DNA of 10,134 bases from JANLSO01 sp031362405 (lineage in GTDB: Bacteria; Actinomycetota; Thermoleophilia; Miltoncostaeales; Miltoncostaeaceae), in the NCBI GenBank assembly GCA_031362405.1, contig JANLSO010000086.1, positions 1 to 10,134 on the forward strand, given 5' to 3'. The notes beneath the pieces were generated by a model that was not told the origin of the DNA, made no database searches, and saw only the letters and a list, made by a program, of their open reading frames with translations. This document shows positions 1 to 5,388 of this stretch, one piece after another. The translations under genes and the position numbers were made by a program. Each line of letters starts with the position of its first letter. Within the stretch, counting starts at the first letter, position 1.

Positions 1-1008
1 CACAAGCGCGTTATCGGCCAGGAGGCCGCCATCGCGGCGGTCAGCCGCGCCATCCGACGCGCCCGCGCCGGCATCAAAGACCCCAAGCGTCCTGCCGGTG
101 GCTTCATCTTCCTCGGCCCGTCGGGCGTGGGTAAGACCGAGCTGGCCCGAACGCTCGCAGAGTTCCTTTTCGGCGACGAGAGCGCGCTGATCCAGGTCGA
201 CATGTCCGAGTACATGGAAAAGCACGCGGTCAGCCGTCTGGTGGGCTCCCCTCCCGGCTACATCGGCTACGACGAGGGCGGCCAGCTCACCGAGCAGGTT
301 CGTCGCAAGCCGTACTCGGTGGTCCTGCTCGACGAGGTCGAAAAGGCACACCCCGAGGTCTTCAACATCCTGTTGCAGATCCTCGAGGACGGTCGTCTGA
401 CCGATGCTCAGGGGCGGTCGGTCGACTTCCGCAACGCGATCATCATCATGACCAGCAACATCGGCGCGGCGACGATCTCGCGCAGCACGCCGCTGGGCTT
501 CTCGGTCAACGATGAAAACGGCATGTCGTACGACGACATGAAGGGCCGCATCATGGGAGAGCTGAAGCGCGTCTTCCGGCCCGAGCTCATCAACCGCATC
601 GATGAGGTCATCGTCTTCCACAAGCTCACGAAGGCGGAGATCACGACGATCGTCGACCTCCTGCTCGTGCGCCTCAAGAAGCAGATGGCCGAGCATGGGC
701 TGTCGCTCGAGCTCACCGACGACGCCAAGGCATTGCTCGTCGAAGAGGGCTACGACCCGACGATGGGTGCGCGGCCACTGCGCCGGGCGATCCAGCGGCT
801 CATCGAAGACCCGCTCGCCGATCAGGTTCTGGTCGGAGGTTTGGCGGAGGGGACGACCGTCATCGTCGATCGCGACGAGAAGGTCATGAAGCTCACGACC
901 CGCGAGCCGGAGCGTGTGGCCGAGTCTGAGGCAACCGAGCCGGAGACGGTTGGGGCGGCAGCAGGCTCGGTGGGCGAGGAGGCCCCGGCCGAGTCCACCG
1001 AATCCTGA
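1..1008 (+). CDS. clpC: ClpC ATPase, C-terminal part (5' end outside window)
   Basis: This is the C-terminal 335 residues of a ClpC/HSP100 unfoldase, the AAA+ ring that unfolds substrates and feeds them to ClpP in the cytoplasm. The reading frame is open from base 1, so the gene starts before the window; the GTG at 127 is an internal valine. Visible in order are the Walker A loop GPSGVGKT (residues 39-46 of the visible part), the pore loop GYIGYDEGG, Walker B VVLLDEVEKAHP, the sensor-1 region MTSN, and the sensor-2 motif GARPLRR in the small D2 subdomain. An LGF tripeptide (codons 493-501) sits where ClpC proteins carry the loop that docks on ClpP, so a ClpP partner is expected. The last ~35 residues are an acidic Glu/Ala-rich tail beyond the folded domain. 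The domain order and the position ahead of radA match ClpC rather than ClpB. The N-domain and first AAA+ module cannot be seen. Confidence 0.97.
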   Translation, partial: HKRVIGQEAAIAAVSRAIRRARAGIKDPKRPAGGFIFLGPSGVGKTELARTLAEFLFGDESALIQVDMSEYMEKHAVSRLVGSPPGYIGYDEGGQLTEQVRRKPYSVVLLDEVEKAHPEVFNILLQILEDGRLTDAQGRSVDFRNAIIIMTSNIGAATISRSTPLGFSVNDENGMSYDDMKGRIMGELKRVFRPELINRIDEVIVFHKLTKAEITTIVDLLLVRLKKQMAEHGLSLELTDDAKALLVEEGYDPTMGARPLRRAIQRLIEDPLADQVLVGGLAEGTTVIVDRDEKVMKLTTREPERVAESEATEPETVGAAAGSVGEEAPAESTES

Positions 1009-1040
1009 CCCCCGCCGCGCCTGGCGGGACGGGTGCCGGT

Positions 1041-2405
1041 GTTCCGGCGTCGCGTTCACGAACACACAGCGTTCATGTCTGTGGGGACTGCGGTCAGCAG
1101 TCCCCACAGTGGATCGGTCGCTGCCACGGATGTGGCGCGTGGGGGACGTTCACCGAAGAGGTGACGGGTCGCGCGTCGGCGCGTCGGATGGCGGCTGTCG
1201 CGGCCCCGATTCGTCTGGGAGAGGTCGAGCGCACGGGAACGCCGCGTCTGTCGTCGGGTGTCTCCGAGTTCGACCGCGTTCTGGGCGGGGGCTTCGTGCC
1301 GGGCTCTTTGGTGCTTCTGGGCGGAGAACCCGGAATCGGAAAGAGCACGCTCGTACTTCAGGCGCTCGCGGCGATGTCACAGACATCGGAGGTGCTTCTG
1401 ATCACCGGCGAAGAGTCGGTCGAGCAGGTTGCCTCGCGGGCTGAACGGCTCAGGGGTGATTGCTCACGGGTCGGCGTTCTGGCGGAAACCGGGCTCGATG
1501 CGATCATTGCGGCGATTCACGCGCACCGTCCGATGGTCTGCGCGATCGACTCGATCCAGACGCTTCGCTCCGAGGCCCTCGAGTCGGCACCCGGTTCGGT
1601 CGCGCAGGTGCGTGAGGCGACCGCCGCGCTCGTGCGCTTGGCCAAAGAGGGCGGAACCACGATCCTCCTGGTCGGCCAGGTCACCAAGGACGGCGGCCTT
1701 GCCGGACCTCGGTTGCTCGAGCACATGGTCGATTGCGTGCTCGGCTTCGAGGGCGACGAGCTGCGTGCCTATCGTGTGCTTCGGGCCACGAAGAACCGTT
1801 TCGGCTCAACGAACGAAACCGGAGTGTTCGAGATGCGCGCGGATGGCCTCGCGTGCGTCGACGACCCCACATCACTTTTCCTGGCTGAGGTCGGGGATCG
1901 GGTCGGATCATGCGTGTTCCCCGCCATCGAGGGCTCTCGGGCCCTCCTTGTCGAGGTGCAGGCATTGGTCGGACCCACCGAGGTCGTGCCCCCGCGCCGT
2001 GTGGCGGTGGGTATCGACCGGACTCGTCTGGCTCAACTCATCGCGGTGCTCTCGCGTCATGCGGGGCTCCGTCTGAGTGATCAAGACGTGTTTGTCAGCG
2101 TCGCTGGGGGAGCGCGGGCCATGGATCCGGCCGCCGACCTCGCGATTGCTCTCGCCGTGTCCAGTGCCCACCGTGGGGTGCCCCTCGCCTCGGGACTGGC
2201 TGCGTTCGGTGAGATAGGACTTACCGGATCGATACGACCCGTGGGTCACGTGCAGCGCCGCCTCGGCGCCGCCGCACGTCACGGAACGCTGATCGCGGTG
2301 ACGCCACGGATGGCGGGTGACGGCGAGCCGCACGAGGCGCGCCTAAAGCGGGTCGAGGCAGTCGGCGACATTCGCGAGGCAATCGACCTCGCGCGTGCGG
2401 CATGA
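1041..2405 (+). CDS. radA: RadA/Sms DNA repair ATPase; start codon unresolved
   Basis: RadA is a RecA-like ATPase that drives branch migration of recombination intermediates. In this frame the N-terminal zinc finger CxxC-x10-CxxC is complete (Cys codons at 1080, 1089, 1122, 1131), preceded by RTHSVHV, which resembles other RadA N-termini. Then come Walker A GEPGIGKS (codons 1323-1346), the GEESVEQVASRAERL region, the RadA signature KNRFG (1791-1805) and a C-terminal Lon-like domain with GGARAMDPAADLAIAL. The first ATG/GTG/TTG in frame is GTG 1161, which would remove the zinc finger and give 414 aa, short for the family. A start near 1041 gives about 454 aa, the usual length, but the codon there is GTT. 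I place the start at 1041 on homology and length only. CTG 1005, overlapping the clpC stop, is another possibility. The stop overlaps an ATG at 2402 upstream of carD. Identity is certain; the start is not. Confidence 0.95.
   Translation, partial: VPASRSRTHSVHVCGDCGQQSPQWIGRCHGCGAWGTFTEEVTGRASARRMAAVAAPIRLGEVERTGTPRLSSGVSEFDRVLGGGFVPGSLVLLGGEPGIGKSTLVLQALAAMSQTSEVLLITGEESVEQVASRAERLRGDCSRVGVLAETGLDAIIAAIHAHRPMVCAIDSIQTLRSEALESAPGSVAQVREATAALVRLAKEGGTTILLVGQVTKDGGLAGPRLLEHMVDCVLGFEGDELRAYRVLRATKNRFGSTNETGVFEMRADGLACVDDPTSLFLAEVGDRVGSCVFPAIEGSRALLVEVQALVGPTEVVPPRRVAVGIDRTRLAQLIAVLSRHAGLRLSDQDVFVSVAGGARAMDPAADLAIALAVSSAHRGVPLASGLAAFGEIGLTGSIRPVGHVQRRLGAAARHGTLIAVTPRMAGDGEPHEARLKRVEAVGDIREAIDLARAA
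1079..1109. repeat. Perfect 13-bp inverted repeat in radA zinc-finger codons
   Basis: The arms at 1079-1091 (CTGTGGGGACTGC) and 1097-1109 are exact reverse complements around a 5-nt loop GGTCA. In mRNA this would be a very stable hairpin. It lies 71 nt after the clpC stop and inside the sequence that encodes the first two zinc-finger cysteines of RadA. No T-run follows, so a classical intrinsic terminator is not indicated. It could act as an attenuator between clpC and radA or as a structure masking radA initiation; both are inference. Confidence 0.8.
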
Positions 2406-2437
2406 CGGCCGTCGATCTACCGTCAACCCAGGAACAA

Positions 2438-2443
2438 GGGGGG
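2438..2443 (+). promoter_or_regulatory. Ribosome binding site deciding the carD start
   Basis: A run of six G (within AAGGGGGGAA) lies 6 nt before GTG 2450. The alternative ATG 2402 overlaps the radA stop but would add 16 residues not found at the start of typical CarD proteins. The site therefore favours GTG 2450. Confidence 0.6.
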
Positions 2444-2449
2444 AACCAA

Positions 2450-2995
2450 GTGTTCGAGGTCGGAGACAAGGTGGTGTACCCACACCACGGCGCAGGGAAG
2501 GTCCTCAAGAAGGAACAGAAAGAGGTCCTCGGTCAGCGCCGCGAGTACCTGACGATCCAGATTCTCTATAACGACATGACCGTCATGGTCCCGACTGAGA
2601 ACGCTGAGACGGCCGGACTGCGGCAGGTCATCGGCGAGGACACGGTGCAGGAAGTGCTGGCGGTGCTCCGCGATGACGGCACCCAGATGCCGAAGAACTG
2701 GAACCGTCGCTTCAAGCACAACCGCGACAAGATCAAGACCGGTGACATCTTCGAATTGGCCGAGGTGGTACGCAATCTCTCGATTCGCGACCTCGACAAG
2801 GGTCTGTCGACCGGTGAGAAGCAGATGTTCGGGCGTGCGAAGAAGATCCTCGCCAGCGAGCTGATGTACGCCTGCGACATGGGCGAGCAGGAGGCGATCG
2901 ACTTCTTGGAGAACCTGCTCGAGGAGATCGGTCAGACACGAGGAACGGCGGCGAGCGAGCTCGGCGACCGCGAGGAGGAGCTCCTACTCGACTAA
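2450..2995 (+). CDS. carD: CarD family RNA polymerase-binding transcription regulator
   Basis: CarD binds the RNA polymerase beta subunit and stabilises open promoter complexes, notably at rRNA promoters in mycobacteria. From GTG 2450 the protein is 181 aa and starts VFEVGDKVVYPHHGAG, the family N-terminus of the Tudor-like RNAP-interaction domain (about residues 1-60). The rest is the helical DNA-binding domain, with the conserved Trp at residue 84 in KNWNRRFK (matching Trp85 of the M. tuberculosis protein) and LSTGEKQMFGRAKKIL. An acidic tail of about 20 residues (ending GDREEELLLD) extends past the usual end. At the positions of M. tuberculosis Arg25 and Arg47, reported to contact the beta subunit, I read Lys24 and Met46 from my own hand alignment. 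The GTG is preceded by a G-rich ribosome binding site. An in-frame ATG at 2402 would couple it to radA by a 4-bp ATGA overlap. A strong hairpin follows the stop. Confidence 0.95.
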   Translation: MFEVGDKVVYPHHGAGKVLKKEQKEVLGQRREYLTIQILYNDMTVMVPTENAETAGLRQVIGEDTVQEVLAVLRDDGTQMPKNWNRRFKHNRDKIKTGDIFELAEVVRNLSIRDLDKGLSTGEKQMFGRAKKILASELMYACDMGEQEAIDFLENLLEEIGQTRGTAASELGDREEELLLD

Positions 2996-3008
2996 CGGCT
3001 GCGGCCGT

Positions 3009-3037
3009 ACGTCCGGCCCGCACGACGGGCCGGACGT
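3009..3037 (+). terminator. GC-rich hairpin after carD
   Basis: Perfect 12-bp arms ACGTCCGGCCCG (3009-3020) and its complement (3026-3037) enclose the loop CACGA, starting 13 nt after the carD stop. There is no T-tract downstream. A U-less terminator or a 3'-end stabilising structure is the most likely role. It suggests that the next gene, more than 100 bp away, has its own promoter. Confidence 0.65.
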
Positions 3038-3120
3038 CACGACGTCGAGAGCATCCGAAGATGAGACGTCGCTCGGCTCCCACTTCGCCACCCTCGTGCC
3101 CGTCGGTGTCCGGCGCGAAT

Positions 3121-3125
3121 GAGGG
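3121..3125 (+). promoter_or_regulatory. Ribosome binding site of the PIN/TRAM gene
   Basis: GAGGG lies 6 nt upstream of ATG 3132. It supports that start over the out-of-frame ATG at 3119. Confidence 0.5.
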
Positions 3126-3131
3126 TGCAAC

Positions 3132-4193
3132 ATGATCCTCGTTTCGAGGATCACCCTGGCCCTTTTGGTCGGAATCGCCGCGTACCAAGTCGGCGCCAAC
3201 ATCGATCTGCGATCCTGGTTCGACTCGCCCTGGGACTACGCCGTGTGGGCGGCCATTACGGTCGTCGGAGTTCTCGTCGGCTTCATCCTCGGCGGCGTAC
3301 TCGGCTCCTGGCTCCGTGGTCGGATTCGTGCGATCGACCGTGCCACCGACCGCCGCTCCGCGGCGGAGCTCACCGTTGGCGCCTTCGGGTTGGTGATCGG
3401 TCTCGTGGCCGCGGTGCTGGCCGGTTTCGCGGTCGTGCGTCTGCCGATCGTCGGGCCCTACCTGCTGCTCCCGGTCGTCCTTTTGGTGGCCTACATCTTC
3501 AGCCGGGTGGCGGCGCGAAAGCACGTCGACATCCTGCGTCTGGTCGGTATCCGCTCGCGGTCTGCGGCTCCCGCCGCGACGCGGCTGATCGACACGAGCG
3601 CGATCATCGACGGCCGCTTGAACGACGTTTTGCGCACGCGCTTCCTGTCGGGCGCCATCGTCGTGCCGGACTTCGTCCTCGAGGAACTGCAGAAGGTCGC
3701 CGACTCGGCCGATCCACTCAAGCGGGCGCGCGGGCGCCGCGGTCTCGATCTCGTCGACGAGATGAAGCAGTCGGCCAACGGCGGCTTCTCGGTGCGGGCC
3801 ACCAACTACCCCGATCTCGATGGCGCCGACGCCAAGCTGATTCGCCTGGCTCGCGATATCGGTGCGTCAATCGTTACGACGGATTTCAACCTGAACAAGG
3901 TCGCGCAGATCCAGGAGATCGAGGTCCTCAACGTCAACGAGCTCGCGAATGCTCTGAAGCCCGCGGTGCTGCCAGGAGAACCGCTGACGGTGAAGGTCAT
4001 CCGCGAAGGCCGCGAATACGACCAAGGCCTCGCCTATCTGGACGACGGCACCATGATCGTCGTCGAGGGTGGTCGCAAACTGATGGGTACGGTCACCGAC
4101 GTCGAGGTGACGAGCGTCTTGCAGAATCCCTCCGGTAAGATGATCTTCGCCCGCGCTCCCGGTCAGCAGGATCACCCCGCCCCGCTGGGGTAG
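3132..4193 (+). CDS. Membrane-anchored PIN/TRAM domain protein (YacL-like)
   Basis: A 353-aa putative membrane-bound ribonuclease of the Bacillus YacL type. The N-terminal ~125 residues contain about four hydrophobic segments (roughly 1-20, 37-60, 82-104, 106-124). A PIN nuclease domain follows from about residue 150. Its likely acidic metal ligands are Asp154 in LIDTSAIIDGR, a Glu in DFVLEELQKV, Asp233 in DAKLIRLA and Asp251 in TTDFNLNK. The C-terminus (about 285-345) is a TRAM domain, usually an RNA-binding beta-barrel, containing YLDDGTMIVVEGGRKLMG and GTVTDVEVTSVLQ. The catalytic residues look intact. The physiological substrate is not established for this family, so RNase activity is inferred from the fold. 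The neighbourhood (radA upstream, ispD downstream) is where yacL sits in Bacillus; here disA is absent and a minus-strand pair separates it from ispD. The start ATG follows a GAGGG site. Confidence 0.9.
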   Translation: MILVSRITLALLVGIAAYQVGANIDLRSWFDSPWDYAVWAAITVVGVLVGFILGGVLGSWLRGRIRAIDRATDRRSAAELTVGAFGLVIGLVAAVLAGFAVVRLPIVGPYLLLPVVLLVAYIFSRVAARKHVDILRLVGIRSRSAAPAATRLIDTSAIIDGRLNDVLRTRFLSGAIVVPDFVLEELQKVADSADPLKRARGRRGLDLVDEMKQSANGGFSVRATNYPDLDGADAKLIRLARDIGASIVTTDFNLNKVAQIQEIEVLNVNELANALKPAVLPGEPLTVKVIREGREYDQGLAYLDDGTMIVVEGGRKLMGTVTDVEVTSVLQNPSGKMIFARAPGQQDHPAPLG

Positions 4194-4269
4194 CCTACGC
4201 CGGTGATGACAGTTCAGATCTCTCGCGCATGGTGGTCCCGCCCCGCATAGGGGACGGCCGCCTGCGCGG

Positions 4270-4289
4270 ACCGGCCCCATTCGGCCGGT
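4270..4289. terminator. Possible bidirectional terminator hairpin
   Basis: The 7-bp arms ACCGGCC (4270-4276) and GGCCGGT (4283-4289) flank the 6-nt loop CCATTC. It lies in the convergent region 77 nt after the PIN/TRAM stop. No clear T-tract follows on either strand, so termination is an inference from position and stem only. Confidence 0.35.
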
Positions 4290-4401
4290 TCACACGTATT
4301 CCCTTCCTCGTGCTCCGGCCTTTCGCCGACCCGATGAGGAGGATGGACGTGATCGACCCCGCAACCCCCGACCGGCCGCCACCCGCCCGCGACGGCTCGC
4401 T

Positions 4402-4454
4402 CGACTATGCGTGCACAGAGCGGTGCCAGGCACCCATCTGTGCACGCATAGTCG
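4402..4454. repeat. 53-bp palindrome with GGTGCC-A-GGCACC core
   Basis: Perfect 18-bp arms (4402-4419 and 4437-4454) are separated by a 2x2 mismatch (GC opposite CA) from an inner perfect palindrome GGTGCC-A-GGCACC (4422-4434). The element ends 6 nt before the stop codon of the minus-strand DUF72 gene, so as RNA it would be a tall hairpin at that transcript's 3' end. No T-tract follows. The architecture, a long arm plus a short symmetrical core, resembles dispersed palindromic repeats (REP-like or MITE-like) more than an ordinary terminator, but only one copy is visible in the window. Confidence 0.85.
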
Positions 4455-4460
4455 GATCGG

Positions 4461-5189
4461 CTAAGCCCCGCCCAACCGGGAATGAAGCCATTGAGCCAGG
4501 CCCACCCCCGCATGCGGATCCCCCGCCGGAACCCCCTCGTGCTTGCTGAACACATAAACTGGTCGCTCAGCGGATTCACGCGTCAAGAGTTCGACCCACC
4601 CCTCGCGGGCCGCGTCGTCGTAATGCCGGGCGCGCAGGCGCACATAGGCGATCGGGCCGGGCGGCAGCTGCTCGGGGACCTCGCCGCGTGTATCGGCCCA
4701 GCAGACGGTGCCACGGCGCTCTGCGATGTGCGCGCTCACCTCGGGGGTGTCCCACGAGGCGTGGCGGAACTCCACGGCGAAGGGCATCCCCACCGGCAGG
4801 CCGTCCAGGAGGCGGGCAAGGGCGTCATCCTTGCGGACCCGCGACGGAGGGAGTTGCAGCAGCACGACTCCGAGCCGCGTGGCGAGCGGTTCGATTGACG
4901 CCATGAAGCGGGCGAGCAGCCCGTCGGGCCCCGATTCCGGAGCAAGTTCCCGGCCATGTGTGAGCCCTCGATGAGCTTTGACCGCGAAGCGGAAACCATC
5001 GGGCACCGCATCTGCCCAACGGGCGACGGTTGCCTGCGACGGGAGGCGGTAGAAGGTGGCGTTGATCTCACAGCCGGTCAGCGTCCGGGAATAGAAGTCG
5101 AGGAAGTCATCGCGGCGAAGGTCGGCCGGGTAGAAGCCTGGTTTCCATTCCGGGTATGCCCAGCCCGAGGTGCCGAGATGCAGGCTCAC
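4461..5189 (-). CDS. DUF72 (YecE-like) TIM-barrel protein
   Basis: A 242-aa member of DUF72, a TIM-barrel family with no established biochemical function. Family motifs are clear: LGTSGWAYPEWKPGFYP at the N-terminus, EINATFYRLPS, FRFAVKAHRGLTH, VVLLQLPPS, FAVEFRHASW, IAYVRLR and YVFSKHE near the end. The length is at the short end of what I expect for the family but nothing obvious is missing. The start is GTG (5189-5187), overlapping the TGA of the small upstream ORF as GTGA, which suggests translational coupling. The pair lies opposite to all other genes in the window and interrupts the yacL-ispD neighbourhood. A 53-bp palindrome lies immediately after its stop. Composition looks like the neighbours, so there is no direct sign of recent transfer. 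Confidence 0.92.
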   Translation of the reverse strand: MSLHLGTSGWAYPEWKPGFYPADLRRDDFLDFYSRTLTGCEINATFYRLPSQATVARWADAVPDGFRFAVKAHRGLTHGRELAPESGPDGLLARFMASIEPLATRLGVVLLQLPPSRVRKDDALARLLDGLPVGMPFAVEFRHASWDTPEVSAHIAERRGTVCWADTRGEVPEQLPPGPIAYVRLRARHYDDAAREGWVELLTRESAERPVYVFSKHEGVPAGDPHAGVGLAQWLHSRLGGA

Positions 5190-5350
5190 GCGGCGCCGGT
5201 TTCACGCCAGGCGTCGAATATCGCCTCGACCGCAGAAAGGGTGATGTCGCAGAGGGCGGCCCGGGCTGACGGTTCGAGCGTCGCGAGCCATTCGGCTCGC
5301 TCGGCGATCTCGACCAGGGTCGGGATATCTGGGTGGTGTGCGGCTGGCAT
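5186..5350 (-). CDS. Small 54-aa hypothetical protein upstream of DUF72
   Basis: I do not recognise this ORF. It runs from ATG (5350-5348) to TGA (5188-5186) and encodes 54 residues, starting MPAAHHPDIPTLVEIAERAE and ending AIFDAWRETGAA. It looks like one or two amphipathic helices with Trp, Leu and Ala, no membrane segment, and a single Cys. Its TGA overlaps the GTG of the DUF72 gene by 4 bp, the same arrangement used by the real genes downstream. That is the main support for its being translated. No good ribosome binding site precedes the ATG; an AT-rich stretch with GATACT (complement of 5364-5369) ends only 13 nt upstream, compatible with a nearly leaderless transcript. It could instead be a non-functional leader ORF. 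Confidence 0.5.
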   Translation of the reverse strand: MPAAHHPDIPTLVEIAERAEWLATLEPSARAALCDITLSAVEAIFDAWRETGAA

Positions 5351-5388
5351 GCTCACTGAGATAAGTATCGGATATTCAGGGGAGGGTC
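5351..5388. promoter_or_regulatory. Divergent start region between small ORF and ispD
   Basis: Only 38 bp separate the divergent starts. The stretch 5360-5377 is strikingly AT-rich for this genome and contains GATAAGTATC, an imperfect palindrome. On the minus strand GATACT (complement of 5364-5369) is a plausible -10 element for the small ORF/DUF72 pair; I see no convincing -35. On the plus strand AGGGGAGGG (5378-5386) supplies the ribosome binding site for ispD. Confidence 0.35.

Larger units (their letters stand above)
4194..4460. other. Convergent intergenic region, no convincing gene
   Basis: This 267-bp gap lies between the 3' ends of the PIN/TRAM gene (plus) and the DUF72 gene (minus). 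It holds a weak hairpin at 4270-4289, a Shine-Dalgarno-like AGGAGG at 4337-4342 in front of a short proline-rich ORF, and a large palindrome at 4402-4454. Long ORFs on both strands here have no recognisable domain. Most of the region is best read as terminator and repeat sequence. Confidence 0.6.

Noticed and set aside
2402..2449. ATG 2402 as the carD start
   Set aside because: Adds 16 residues not typical of CarD, and GTG 2450 has a much better ribosome site and the family N-terminus. It remains possible because of the ATGA overlap with radA.
3119..4138. 339-codon arginine-rich ORF in another frame over the PIN/TRAM gene
   Set aside because: Low-complexity Arg/Gly/Ala translation typical of a shadow frame; the real frame has clear PIN and TRAM motifs.
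4171..4207. Nested ATCACC/GGTGAT and CCCC/GGGG pairs around the PIN/TRAM stop as terminator
   Set aside because: Short, interrupted and partly within coding sequence.
4214..4579. Minus-strand ORF of 121 codons over the palindrome and the DUF72 3' end
   Set aside because: No recognisable domain, overlaps DUF72 in another frame and owes part of its length to GC-rich sequence and the palindrome.
5371..5376. GATATT as a plus-strand -10 element for ispD
   Set aside because: It would place the transcript start inside the ribosome binding site, and there is no matching -35.
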